The notes under the pieces were generated by a model. The model was not told where the DNA came from and ran no database searches. It was given only the letters and a program-made list of their open reading frames with translations. Of a stretch of 64,000 bases of DNA, positions 48,199 to 57,629 are shown one piece after another (positions within the stretch are counted from its first letter, which is position 1; each line of letters begins with the position of its first letter). Source of the DNA: CAZPNX01 sp964588285 (GTDB taxonomy: Bacteria; Edwardsbacteria; AC1; EtOH8); NCBI GenBank assembly GCA_964588285.1, contig CAZPNX010000004.1, positions 107,483-171,482 of the forward strand. The letters are read 5' to 3'. The translations under genes and the position numbers were made by a program.

Positions 48199-51100
48199 AT
48201 GCACCAGCCCGTCCCGCAAAACCTGGACTTCCCGGCGCTCGAGAAGGAGATCCTCGGGTTCTGGGAGAAGAACGGCATCTTCCGGAAGATAATGGAGCAA
48301 AACCGCTCCAACGGAGCCGGGAAGCGTTTCCGCTACGTGGACGGGCCGATCACCGCCAACAACCCCATGGGGGTCCACCACGCCTGGGGCCGCACCTACA
48401 AGGACCTGTGGCACCGCTACAAGGCCATGCAGGGCTTTGAGGCCCGCTACCAGAACGGCTTCGACTGCCAGGGCCTGTGGGTGGAGGTGGACGTGGAGAA
48501 GGAGCTGGGCTTCAAGTCCAAGCGCGACATCGAGGCCTACGGCATCGACCGGTTCGTGGAGAAGTGCAAGGAGAGGGTGGACACCTACTCCAAGGTGCAG
48601 ACGGCGCAGTCGGTGCGGCTGGGCTATTGGATGGACTGGGAAAACTCCTACTACACCATGGCCCCGGACAACAACTACGCCATCTGGGACTTTCTGAAGA
48701 AATGCCACCGGCAGGGCTGGATCTACAAGGGTACGGACGTCATGCCTTGGTGCGCCCGCTGCGGCATCGCCCTTTCGGACATGGAGATCGCCACCGAGGG
48801 CTACCGGGAGATGACCCACAAGAGCGTCTTCATCCGGCTGCCCATCGTTGGCCGGGAAAAGGAATACCTGCTGGTTTGGACCACCACCCCCTGGACCTTG
48901 ACCTCGAACACGGCGGTGGCGGTGCATCCCGAGATCACCTATCTCAGGGTCAGCCAGGAGGGCGACATTTATTACCTTGCCAAAGGACGCAAGGAGATCC
49001 TTATAAAGGATTACCAGATCGTCTCCGAGATTCCGGGACGGGAGCTGGTCGGACTCAAATATCAGGGCCCTTACGACCATCTTCCGGCCCAGAAGGGGGT
49101 GGAGCATCGCACCGTGGCCTGGAGCGAAGTCTCCGAGGCCGAGGGCACCGGGATGGTGCACATAGCACCGGGCTGCGGCCAGGAGGACTTCACCCTTTCC
49201 AAGCAGGAGGGCCTGGCGGTGGTGGCGCCGCTGGACGAGGCCGGGGTCTACGTTGAGGGATTCGACTGGCTGTCCGGCCGCGAGGTGACCGGGGTGGCCG
49301 ACGACATCATCGCCGACCTCAAGAAGCGCGGCCTGCTCTACTACGCCCACAAACATCTGCACCGCTATCCCGAATGCTGGCGATGCCACTCGGAGCTGGT
49401 CTTCCGCCTGGTGGACGAGTGGTTCATCTCCATGGACGGGCTGAGGCCGGCCATCATGGAATCGGCCCGCCAGGCCCGCTGGATACCGGAGTGGGGGCTG
49501 GACCGGGAGCTGGACTGGCTGAAGAACATGGGGGACTGGTGCATCTCCAAGAAGCGGTACTGGGGACTGGCCCTGCCCATCTTCGAGTGCGGCTGCGGCG
49601 CCTTCGACGTCATCGGCTCCCGCGACGAGCTCAAGAACCGCGCCGCATCAGGCTGGGATGCGTTCGACGGTCACAGCCCGCACCGGCCGTGGATCGACGC
49701 CGTCAAGATCAAGTGCCCGAAGTGCGGCCAAGAGATGTCCCGGATCCCGGACGTGGGCAACCCCTGGCTGGACGCCGGCATCGTCATGTTCTCCACGGTG
49801 ATGCCGCCGGAGAAGTGCTTCACCCCGGATAAGGAGAAATCTGGCAGTTACCGCTACGATCCGTCCCAGGCCTATCCGGCCACGCGGGAAAGTTACTGGA
49901 AGAATTGGTTTCCGGCCGACTTCATCACCGAGTGCTTCCCCGGCCAGTTCCGCAACTGGTTCTACGCCATCCTCACCATGAGCACGGTGCTGGAGGGGAA
50001 GGCGCCCTTCCGCTGCTTGCTGGGCCACGCCCTGGTCAAGGATGAGCGGGGCGAGGACATGCACAAGTCCAAGGGCAACTCCATCCCCTTCGACGAGGCG
50101 GCCGAGAAAATCGGGGCCGACCTGATGCGCTGGATGTTCTGCTGCCAGAATCCCGTCCAGAACCTGCACTTCGGATACCATGTGGCGGCCGATTTCAAGC
50201 GCCGGCTGCTGACCCTGCACAACGTCTATTCGTTCTATGTCACCTATGCCCTGCTGGACGGGTTCACCCCGGCCTGGAAAAGCTTGGAGGCAGGCCGGCT
50301 TTCGCTCCTGGACCGCTGGATACTGTCGGAGCTCAACCTGCTGGTCGGGCACTGCCGCGAACGGCTGGACGACTACGACGCCATGTCGGCCTGCCGTAGG
50401 ATAGAATCTTTTATCGAGGACCTGTCCACCTGGTACGTGCGGCGCTCTCGCCGCCGCTTCTGGAAGTCGGAGTCGGACGCCGACAAGGAAGCGGCCTATC
50501 TCACCCTGTATACATGTCTGGAGACCCTGCTGCGTTTGATGGCGCCCATGATGCCTTTCTGGACCGAGGCCATGTACCAGAACCTGGTGAGGCTGGTTGA
50601 CGAGAAAGCCCCGGAGAGCGTCCACCTGTGCGCCTACCCGGAACCCGATTTTACCCTGGTCGACCGAATCCTCTCCCAGGAGATGGCGCTGGTCCGGAAG
50701 GTCGTCTCCCTGGGGCATGCCGCCCGCAAAGAGGCCAGGATAAAGGTGCGACAGCCGTTGGCCCGGCTGCTTTATGCCGGAGGCGCCGAGAGGTGGGCGA
50801 CGGTTGATAAGCATGCCGAGATCATCAAGGATGAGGTCAACGTCAAAACAGTGGAGCGCCTGCAGGATCCTGACTCGCTTTTAAGCTATCGGGCCCGGGG
50901 GCTGGGCTCCAGGCTGGGTCCCAAGTTCCAGGCTCGAGCCGGACGGATCAAGGAACTGATAGCCCTTCTGGACAGCCGGCAAGTGAAATTGTTGCAGCAG
51001 AGGGGGACCTTGGAGCTGGAGGGAGAGTCGGCCGCCATAAGTCTGGAGGACGTGGAGATCGTCACCGAGTCACCCCAGGGATTCTGCTGTAAGGCCGAGG

Positions 51101-51399
51101 GACAGGACACGGTGGCTTTGGAGACCAAGCTTAATCAGGCCCTGGAGGCCGAGGGCATGGCCCGGGAGCTGGTTCACCTCATCCAGAATGTACGCAAGAA
51201 CTCGGGGCTGGAGGTCTCGGACCGCATCGCCGTCCGCTACGGGGCCGACATCGAGCTGGGCCGGGCCATGGACCGGCATCGCCAATGGATCATGAACGAG
51301 ATTTTAGCCAAATCGCTGGAACCGGGGGCGCCGGGCCCGGAGGCCCTGGAGGCGGAGATCAACGGGAAGAAAATAGTAATCTCAATAGAAAAAATCTAA
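48199..51399 (+). CDS. ileS: Isoleucyl-tRNA synthetase
   Basis: A 1066-residue class I aminoacyl-tRNA synthetase. The catalytic signature is diverged: GVHHAWGR (residues 58-65) replaces the usual HIGH region, while MHKSKGN (621-627) is the KMSKS equivalent. The editing domain spans about 190-400 (WTTTPWTLTSNTAV). Zinc-type knuckles appear in CHSEL, CGCGAF and CPKCGQEM. A WLDAG catalytic-core segment is followed by a C-terminal anticodon-binding and tail region. Sequence and length fit IleRS, but the GVHH variant is unusual. A DksA-like gene follows after 12 bases. Confidence 0.9.
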   Translation: MHQPVPQNLDFPALEKEILGFWEKNGIFRKIMEQNRSNGAGKRFRYVDGPITANNPMGVHHAWGRTYKDLWHRYKAMQGFEARYQNGFDCQGLWVEVDVEKELGFKSKRDIEAYGIDRFVEKCKERVDTYSKVQTAQSVRLGYWMDWENSYYTMAPDNNYAIWDFLKKCHRQGWIYKGTDVMPWCARCGIALSDMEIATEGYREMTHKSVFIRLPIVGREKEYLLVWTTTPWTLTSNTAVAVHPEITYLRVSQEGDIYYLAKGRKEILIKDYQIVSEIPGRELVGLKYQGPYDHLPAQKGVEHRTVAWSEVSEAEGTGMVHIAPGCGQEDFTLSKQEGLAVVAPLDEAGVYVEGFDWLSGREVTGVADDIIADLKKRGLLYYAHKHLHRYPECWRCHSELVFRLVDEWFISMDGLRPAIMESARQARWIPEWGLDRELDWLKNMGDWCISKKRYWGLALPIFECGCGAFDVIGSRDELKNRAASGWDAFDGHSPHRPWIDAVKIKCPKCGQEMSRIPDVGNPWLDAGIVMFSTVMPPEKCFTPDKEKSGSYRYDPSQAYPATRESYWKNWFPADFITECFPGQFRNWFYAILTMSTVLEGKAPFRCLLGHALVKDERGEDMHKSKGNSIPFDEAAEKIGADLMRWMFCCQNPVQNLHFGYHVAADFKRRLLTLHNVYSFYVTYALLDGFTPAWKSLEAGRLSLLDRWILSELNLLVGHCRERLDDYDAMSACRRIESFIEDLSTWYVRRSRRRFWKSESDADKEAAYLTLYTCLETLLRLMAPMMPFWTEAMYQNLVRLVDEKAPESVHLCAYPEPDFTLVDRILSQEMALVRKVVSLGHAARKEARIKVRQPLARLLYAGGAERWATVDKHAEIIKDEVNVKTVERLQDPDSLLSYRARGLGSRLGPKFQARAGRIKELIALLDSRQVKLLQQRGTLELEGESAAISLEDVEIVTESPQGFCCKAEGQDTVALETKLNQALEAEGMARELVHLIQNVRKNSGLEVSDRIAVRYGADIELGRAMDRHRQWIMNEILAKSLEPGAPGPEALEAEINGKKIVISIEKI

Positions 51400-51411
51400 G
51401 GGAGCAACCGG

Positions 51412-51831
51412 ATGAACAAACGCGACCTGCAGCGGTTTGAGGCCAAGCTGATCGAGGAGCGCAAACGCTGCCTGGAGGAGTTGGGGCACCTGGAGAACGA
51501 GGAGCTGATGATCAACCAGAAGGAGGCCTCGGGAGACCTGTCGTCCTATTCCTTCCACATGGCAGACCAGGGGTCGGACACCATGGAACGGGAGAAGAAC
51601 GTGTTTCTGGTCTCCAGCAAGGGCAACGAGCTTTACGAGATCGACCAGGCCCTGCTCCGCATTAAGGACGCCAAGTTCGGCCACTGCAACCGCTGCGGCA
51701 AGGAGATTGAGCGGGAACGGCTGGAAGCTATGCCTTACGCCAGGCTGTGCATCAAATGCCGCCAGGAGGAGGAGAAGGAAACCCGCAACAACCGGCAGGG
51801 CAGCGAGAGCCTGCTCAGTGACCGCTACTAG
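51412..51831 (+). CDS. DksA/TraR-type zinc-finger protein
   Basis: A 139-residue protein with an N-terminal helical coiled-coil hairpin (residues 1-85, including MADQGSDTMEREKN) and a C-terminal C4 zinc finger: CNRC at 92-95 and CIKC at 113-116. DksA/TraR proteins bind the RNA polymerase secondary channel and modulate transcription with ppGpp. It lies between ileS and lspA, overlapping lspA by 14 bases, a gene order (ileS-DksA-like-lspA) found in several diderm phyla. Confidence 0.88.
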   Translation: MNKRDLQRFEAKLIEERKRCLEELGHLENEELMINQKEASGDLSSYSFHMADQGSDTMEREKNVFLVSSKGNELYEIDQALLRIKDAKFGHCNRCGKEIERERLEAMPYARLCIKCRQEEEKETRNNRQGSESLLSDRY

Positions 51832-52378
51832 AGACCGGCTGGCGGCCGGGCTAACGGCGGCGGCGGTATTCCTTCTAGACCAGGCCACCAAGATGGCGGT
51901 CCGGTCCTCGATGTCCCTGGGGGAATCGCAAACTTTGCTGGGGGATCTGGTACGCATCACTTATATCATGAACCCTCAAGGTTTAATGGGACTGTCATTC
52001 GGGCCGGCCGGCCGTTTTCTTATGCTCCCGCTCTCCCTGATGGCGGCCGCCGCCGTGCTCTACCTTTTCCTCCGCTGGCAAAGAGCCGGGCTGCCGGCTT
52101 CGATCGGGCTGGGACTGATTCTGGCCGGGGCCGCCGGCAACATCATGGACCGGGTACGCTTCGGGGCGGTGGTGGATTTTATCGATTGCGATATTCCAGA
52201 TATCTCCCTGGCGCCATTTCAGGCCTGGTTTTTAAACTTTCCCGGTTTTCAACTGGATCGCTGGTATACCTTCAATGTGGCCGACAGCGCGGTACTGGCC
52301 GGGGTGGCCATCCTGTTGGTGCTGACCCTGAGGGGCGAAAAACACCGGGAGAAGCCGGAGAATACCATTCTGGACTGA
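51818..52378 (+). CDS. lspA: Lipoprotein signal peptidase
   Basis: A 186-residue aspartic peptidase of the inner membrane that removes lipoprotein signal peptides. Four membrane helices are visible. The catalytic pair is Asp120 in GAVVDF and Asp156 in FNVADSAV, with GNIMDR at 108-113 upstream. GTG 51818 is the only start that keeps the first helix; it overlaps the DksA-like gene, implying coupled translation. Several lipoproteins in this window (at 13230 and 13955) are its likely substrates. Confidence 0.92.
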   Translation: MTATRDRLAAGLTAAAVFLLDQATKMAVRSSMSLGESQTLLGDLVRITYIMNPQGLMGLSFGPAGRFLMLPLSLMAAAAVLYLFLRWQRAGLPASIGLGLILAGAAGNIMDRVRFGAVVDFIDCDIPDISLAPFQAWFLNFPGFQLDRWYTFNVADSAVLAGVAILLVLTLRGEKHREKPENTILD

Positions 52379-52394
52379 TATCTGCAATCGGATC

Positions 52395-54818
52395 ATGAAC
52401 GGCGCGCATTCAACAATAAGGCGGCCCTGGGGCATACCGCGGCCGCGTTTATTTTTTACTCTGACGGCCGTCATGGCCACGGCTGCCGCCATGGCCGGAC
52501 AAGCCCTGCCCGCAGATAAGCTCCAAACTCTTAAGGATAGCCTGGCGGCTAAGGAGTCTGATTCATCTAAAGCGGCCGCAGATCAAACCTGGGAGCTGGC
52601 CGGCGACGACGGGACCAAGGAGGCTGTCCGCTATCAGGGGCAGAGGATCGACTATCTGGTGGACCGGGAGCTGATCATGCTTACCGGCCGGGCCCGGGTG
52701 CGCTACAAGGACATCAGGGTGGAGGGCGACAGCATCAGCCTGGATACCCGGCGTCAAGTGCTGACGGTCAGCCGCGATCCGGTGCTTTACGACAAGGAGG
52801 ATGCCATCTACGGCGACCGGATGGTCTACAACTTCCGCACCCGGCGGGGATGGATCTACAACGGGTTCACCAAGTTCGAGCGGGGCCGCTACTGGGGTCG
52901 GCGGATCCGGCAGGTGGGGGAGAGAACCCTCAACGTGGACTACGGACGTTACACCACCTGCGACGCCGAGGAACCGCACTATTACTTCTGGGCCCGACGG
53001 ATGAAGCTTTATCTGGACGACAAGATGGTGGCCCAGCCGGTGGCCGTCTGTTTCTCGGGCATTCCGGTGGTGGTGGTCCCCTTCTGGATACTTCCCCTGC
53101 GACATGACCGGCACTCGGGTTTCCTGATGCCCCGGTTCGGCACCAGCGCCTATGAGGGGGTTTACGTCAAGAACCTGGCCTATTACCAGGTGATAGACGA
53201 ACGCTCCGATGTTACGGTGTCCGGGGATTACCTGGAGTTCATCGGCTGGCGCGGCAACCTGGAGGGCAGGTTCGCTTCAGCCGACCGGATTTCAACCCAG
53301 GCCAACTTCTCCTATCTGGAGGACCGCCGCCAGCTGCAGAAGAGATGGAGTCTGAACGCCGACTACAACCATCGGCTGGGACGGAAGACCCGGGCCACCG
53401 GACGGGCCGACTTCCTAAGCGACACCCGCTACCGCACCGACTTCTCCGACGATCTGAACGCCAGGTTGGACAGAAATCTGCGCTCCTATCTGGCCGTCAA
53501 TCATTCTTGGTCCACCGGCGGACTGGCGACGGCGGCCGACCACTCGCACAATCTGGACCTACAGACCAAGAACACCCGCCTGCCCGAGGTTTCGGCCAAC
53601 CTTTACCGGATCGACCTGCCCGGAAGATTGGCCGGAGTTTCCGGAAGCAGCTACTTCATAAACACCGGATCCTCTGGTCCGGCATACCGAGACCGGCACC
53701 AGGGCTGGGACAACTCGGCCGACCTCAGCTCCAGCTTCGCCCTGCTGCGGCACATCTCAATCTCGCCCCGGGCTTCATTCCGGGCCACCTGGTACGACCG
53801 CGATACCAGCGGCCGACGCAACGTTATCAGATGGCTCTATAGCGGCGGAATCTCGGCCGGCACCACTCTGTACGGCATCCTTCCACTTAAACTGGGACCG
53901 CTGATGGGGCTGAGGCACGTGGTCCAACCCAGTGTGACATTCTCCTACGCCCCCAGGATCGACCAGGGTCGGTATCACATGTTCGGTTCCATCGGCCGGA
54001 TGGGAGAGCAGAAAAGCCTGGGCCTCGCCCTGGGCAATACCTTTCAGGCCAAGTTCCGCCAGGGGGATAAAAATTCCAAGATCGACCTGCTTTCGGTTTC
54101 CTCCTCGGCCGGATACAATTACCTGGCGGCTGAAAAGAGATGGAGCGGCATCAGCACTAACGCCGCCTTGCTGCCGGGCAACCGGTATTTAGACCTGCGC
54201 CTGTCCAGCTACTATGACGTCTACCGCCGGCAGAGCGAATACACCAACCTCGACGCCAGCTTCAGGCTATCGGGGGCCTTCGGCCGGGCAAAGGCCGCTG
54301 AAAACGACTCCCTGGGCCGGGCCGAGAACAAGCCGGGACGGGCGGCAGCGGACACGGCGGAAGGCGGGGAGGCTTCGGAGAGCATGGCGGCCAACTCGGT
54401 TAAGTCCGATGACGCTGATACATTAACCGCAGCCGATAGCATGGCTTCGGGCGGGGACACCATCGGCCTGAGAACGTCGAAGCCGGATGCCGTGAGTGAA
54501 GGCCTGCCCTGGAACTTGTCTTTAGGCCTGAGCCAAAACTGGCGAACCGGCCAGGGGGTGGCCCAGTCTCTGGTGCGGGGTGCGGCCGAAGCCAACCTCA
54601 CCAAGAACTGGAAGGTCAGCTACAGCCAATATTACGACCTGCGCCAGAGGCAGATGGTCTCCCAGGAGTACTCCATCTACCGGGATCTTCACTGCTGGGA
54701 GGCCAGGTTCTCCAGCACCAAAAGCGGCATTTATTGGTTTTATGAATTTAGGATAAACCTCAAGGCCATCCCCGAGTTCAAACTCCAGCTGCCCAAGTCG
54801 GGACGGGCAACCTACTGA
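52395..54818 (+). CDS. lptD: LPS-assembly protein LptD
   Basis: An 807-residue outer-membrane protein that inserts LPS into the outer leaflet. After a signal peptide (about residues 1-37) comes an OstA/LptA-like jellyroll (about 75-200) with YQGQRIDYLVDRELIMLTGR and CDAEEPHYYFWARRMKLYLD. The long beta barrel begins at about 230 with PFWILPLRHDRHSGFLMPRF. Cys residues that could form the disulfides of LptD are few. A low-complexity, acidic and Ala/Ser-rich insert (about residues 634-700) probably forms a surface loop. It follows lspA after 16 bases. Confidence 0.88.
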   Translation: MNGAHSTIRRPWGIPRPRLFFTLTAVMATAAAMAGQALPADKLQTLKDSLAAKESDSSKAAADQTWELAGDDGTKEAVRYQGQRIDYLVDRELIMLTGRARVRYKDIRVEGDSISLDTRRQVLTVSRDPVLYDKEDAIYGDRMVYNFRTRRGWIYNGFTKFERGRYWGRRIRQVGERTLNVDYGRYTTCDAEEPHYYFWARRMKLYLDDKMVAQPVAVCFSGIPVVVVPFWILPLRHDRHSGFLMPRFGTSAYEGVYVKNLAYYQVIDERSDVTVSGDYLEFIGWRGNLEGRFASADRISTQANFSYLEDRRQLQKRWSLNADYNHRLGRKTRATGRADFLSDTRYRTDFSDDLNARLDRNLRSYLAVNHSWSTGGLATAADHSHNLDLQTKNTRLPEVSANLYRIDLPGRLAGVSGSSYFINTGSSGPAYRDRHQGWDNSADLSSSFALLRHISISPRASFRATWYDRDTSGRRNVIRWLYSGGISAGTTLYGILPLKLGPLMGLRHVVQPSVTFSYAPRIDQGRYHMFGSIGRMGEQKSLGLALGNTFQAKFRQGDKNSKIDLLSVSSSAGYNYLAAEKRWSGISTNAALLPGNRYLDLRLSSYYDVYRRQSEYTNLDASFRLSGAFGRAKAAENDSLGRAENKPGRAAADTAEGGEASESMAANSVKSDDADTLTAADSMASGGDTIGLRTSKPDAVSEGLPWNLSLGLSQNWRTGQGVAQSLVRGAAEANLTKNWKVSYSQYYDLRQRQMVSQEYSIYRDLHCWEARFSSTKSGIYWFYEFRINLKAIPEFKLQLPKSGRATY

Positions 54819-54903
54819 GCGTTTGATTCAAATGATGATAATAAGGATAAGATGGTTTTTCAAAGAAGTTGCCGCAATCATGAAGGCCGAAGGCCAATTA
54901 TCC

Positions 54904-54932
54904 TTGACAAAATCATCCATATGGGATAAAAT
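54904..54932 (+). promoter_or_regulatory. Sigma-70 promoter for secDF
   Basis: A perfect TTGACA at 54904-54909 and TAAAAT at 54927-54932 are separated by 17 bases, 40 bases before secD. Confidence 0.8.
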
Positions 54933-54971
54933 TATACTTCTATACCCCAGAAAAACAACGGAGCCTTATTA

Positions 54972-56564
54972 ATGAGAAGAGCCAACTTATGGAAGGCCAT
55001 CCTGACGGTGGCCATCCTGGCGGCCGCCATCTGGCAGCTGGTGCCCACACTTAAGCTCCAGAGTCTTTCCGACAAGGAGCGCGAGGAGATGCCGCGTGAC
55101 GCCCTGAACAAGCTTTACACCAAGGCCATTCACCTGGGGCTGGACCTCAAGGGCGGCATGCACATGGTGCTGGAGATCGATCACAAAGGTTTGGCCGCGT
55201 CCGCCGGCAAGCAGCCTGGAGAGATCACCCAGCAGGAGGTGTCCGACGCCACCGACCGGGCTTTGGAGATCATCCGCAACCGGGTGGACCAGTTCGGAGT
55301 GGCCGAGCCGTCGATTCAAAAACAGGGGGCCAACCGAATTATGGTCCAGCTTCCCGGGGTGGACCGGGAGCGGGCCCGGGGGCTGATCGGGACCACTGCT
55401 CTTTTAGAGTTCAAACTGGTCCAGGAGGACAAGATCACCCAGGAGGTGCTGGATAAGATCGACAAGGCCCTGGCGGCCGACAAGACAATGATTTCGGACA
55501 GCACCCTATTCGGCGACAAACCCTTCAGCTCGCTGTTGGCCGTTTATTCCGGCGAGATGGTGGTCATGGAGCAGGACCGGGAGCTGGTGGAAAAGGCGTT
55601 GCATAACCCGCAGGTGGTCTCGGTGCTGCCGGCCGAATACGAGTTCCTCTGGGGCGAGCGCGTCAACCGCGAGAACACCCGGGGCGTGATGCTTTACTTG
55701 GTCAAGAAGTCGCCGGAGATCACCGGAGCGGCGCTGGCCGATGCCCGGATGACGGTGGGCACGGCCGACAATCCGGCCGAGCTGGCGGTCGACTTCACCC
55801 TGGTGCGCAAGTACGCCAACGCCTTCTCCCGGATCACCGCCGCCAACATCAAGCGGAGGCTGGCCATCGTTCTGGACGGCAAGGTGGTCTCGGCCCCGGT
55901 CATCCAGACCCGGATACCCAACGGCCGCGGCCAGATAACCCTGGGCTCGGGCGGCACCACCGAGACGGCCAAGGACCTGGCCATCATCCTGCGGGCCGGA
56001 GCCCTGCCGGCCCCGGTCAACATCATCGAGGAGCGTTCGGTGGGCCCGTCGCTGGGTCAGGACTCCATCAACAAGGGGGTCAAGGCCTCCCTCATCGGCG
56101 GCATCATCGTGGTGTTGTTCATGCTGGCCTACTACTTCCTGGGCGGCCTGGTGGCCGACCTGGCCCTCATCTTCAACATGGTGGTGCTGCTGGCGGTGAT
56201 GGCCGCCTTCCGCTTCACCCTGACCCTGCCGGGCATCGCCGGCATCGCCCTGACCGTCGGCATGGCGGTGGACGCCAACGTGCTGATCTTCGAGCGCATC
56301 CGAGAGGAGCTGCGCGCCGGCAAGACGGTGCGGGCGGCCATCGAGGCCGGCTACGAGCGGGCCTTCACCACCATCTTCGACGCCAACCTCACCACCGTCA
56401 TGGCGGCGGCCGCCCTGTTCGTCTTCGGCACCGGGCCCATCAAGGGTTTTGCGGTGACCCTGATGATCGGGTTGGCGGTCTCCATGTACACCGCCATCAC
56501 CGTCACCCGGCTGATCTTCGAGTGGATCACCGTCAAGTGGAACCTTCAGAAGCTGCCGATTTGA
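54972..56564 (+). CDS. secD: Protein translocase subunit SecD
   Basis: A 530-residue inner-membrane protein that, with SecF, pulls exported proteins through SecYEG using the proton gradient. TM1 is at about residues 8-26; then GLDLKGGMHMVLEID and the large periplasmic P1 domain (IIRNRVDQFGVAEPSIQKQG, RIMVQLPGV). Five helices follow from about residue 375 (EERSVGPSLGQDSIN, GMAVDANVLIFERIREE). GLDLKGG and DANVLIFERI are SecD signatures. A promoter lies 40 bases upstream; secF follows 10 bases downstream. Confidence 0.95.
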   Translation: MRRANLWKAILTVAILAAAIWQLVPTLKLQSLSDKEREEMPRDALNKLYTKAIHLGLDLKGGMHMVLEIDHKGLAASAGKQPGEITQQEVSDATDRALEIIRNRVDQFGVAEPSIQKQGANRIMVQLPGVDRERARGLIGTTALLEFKLVQEDKITQEVLDKIDKALAADKTMISDSTLFGDKPFSSLLAVYSGEMVVMEQDRELVEKALHNPQVVSVLPAEYEFLWGERVNRENTRGVMLYLVKKSPEITGAALADARMTVGTADNPAELAVDFTLVRKYANAFSRITAANIKRRLAIVLDGKVVSAPVIQTRIPNGRGQITLGSGGTTETAKDLAIILRAGALPAPVNIIEERSVGPSLGQDSINKGVKASLIGGIIVVLFMLAYYFLGGLVADLALIFNMVVLLAVMAAFRFTLTLPGIAGIALTVGMAVDANVLIFERIREELRAGKTVRAAIEAGYERAFTTIFDANLTTVMAAAALFVFGTGPIKGFAVTLMIGLAVSMYTAITVTRLIFEWITVKWNLQKLPI

Positions 56565-56574
56565 GGATCATGCC

Positions 56575-57528
56575 ATGATATCGATATTCAAAACCCAATC
56601 CAACTTTCCCTTCGTCCCCAACCGGCGAAAGGCCTACCTCGTTTCGGCCGCCATCATCGGGGTGGGCCTGGCATCGGTCCTGCTACACGGCGGCCTGAAG
56701 CTGGGGGTGGATTTCACCGGGGGCACCCTGATGCAGATCCACTTCGAGAACCCGGTGGCCACCGACCAGGTTAGAAAAGCCCTGAGCGACGAGGGCCTGG
56801 CCGGAGCCGAGATCCAGAAGGTGCGTGATACCGAGCTCATCAAGAACGCCTTCTTGGTACGCACCGGACTTAAGGAGGGGACCGAGGAGGCCGCCAAGGC
56901 CGGAGCCCCGGCCGGAGCGGCCGTCTCCAATCGGATAGTCGAGGCCCTGCAGAGGCGCCTCCCGGACAACAAGGTGACGGTCGACAGCGATGAGACGGTC
57001 GGCCCCAAGATCGGCAAGGAGCTCCAGTGGAAGGCCTTTTGGGCGGTGCTGGCCGGCTGCCTGCTGATCTTGGCCTACGTGGCCTTCCGCTTCGACTTCC
57101 GCTTCGGGGTGGCGGCGGTGGCGGCCATCGCCCACGATGTGCTGTGCACCATCGGCTTCATATCCCTGACCGGCATGGAGTTCAATCTGCAGTCGGTGGC
57201 GGTGCTGCTGACCATCATCGGCTATTCCATCAACGACTCCATCGTGGTGGCCGACCGTATTCGGGAGAACGTGCGCAAACCGCATAAGGAGACCTTCGCC
57301 GAGCTGGCCAACCGTAGCATCAACGAGACCCTGTCCCGGACGGTGATCACGGTGCTGACGGTGCTCTTTGTCCTGGTCTGCCTCCAGATCTTCGCCGGTC
57401 GGGTGTTGGCCGATTTCACCAAGCCGCTTCTCTTCGGGCTGGTGATCGGCACCTATTCCTCGATATTTATCGTAGCCTCGGTGGTGGTGGACTGGGAGAT
57501 CCGCTCGCCCACCAAGCGCAAGAAATAA
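56575..57528 (+). CDS. secF: Protein translocase subunit SecF
   Basis: A 317-residue partner of SecD with six membrane helices. Signatures are KLGVDFTGGTLMQIHF near residue 42, the ETVGPKIGKELQWKAFWAVL segment, and GYSINDSIVVADRIRENVRK. It completes the SecDF unit, stops before an intrinsic terminator, and is transcribed from the secD promoter. Length matches typical stand-alone SecF. Confidence 0.95.
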   Translation: MISIFKTQSNFPFVPNRRKAYLVSAAIIGVGLASVLLHGGLKLGVDFTGGTLMQIHFENPVATDQVRKALSDEGLAGAEIQKVRDTELIKNAFLVRTGLKEGTEEAAKAGAPAGAAVSNRIVEALQRRLPDNKVTVDSDETVGPKIGKELQWKAFWAVLAGCLLILAYVAFRFDFRFGVAAVAAIAHDVLCTIGFISLTGMEFNLQSVAVLLTIIGYSINDSIVVADRIRENVRKPHKETFAELANRSINETLSRTVITVLTVLFVLVCLQIFAGRVLADFTKPLLFGLVIGTYSSIFIVASVVVDWEIRSPTKRKK

Positions 57529-57546
57529 GTCTGTATTATTAATACC

Positions 57547-57573
57547 AGCCCCGCCTTAGGGCGGGGCTTTTTT
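57547..57573 (+). terminator. Intrinsic terminator after secF
   Basis: A GC-rich stem AGCCCCGCC/GGCGGGGCT with loop TTAG is followed by T residues, 19 bases after the secF stop. Confidence 0.85.
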
Positions 57574-57576
57574 CTA

Positions 57577-57605
57577 TTGACAAAAAGACCAGAAGGGGAT
57601 AACAT
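57577..57605 (+). promoter_or_regulatory. Sigma-70 promoter for the rhomboid gene
   Basis: A perfect TTGACA at 57577-57582 and TAACAT at 57600-57605 are separated by 17 bases, starting immediately after the secF terminator and 25 bases before GTG 57630. Confidence 0.75.
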
Positions 57606-57629
57606 TTATGCAAACGAAAAATTAAGTCC

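Noticed and set aside
57608..57625. Five-codon frame (MQTKN) just after the rhomboid promoter
   Set aside because: It could be a leader peptide but has no ribosome site and no attenuator-like structure; length alone is not support.
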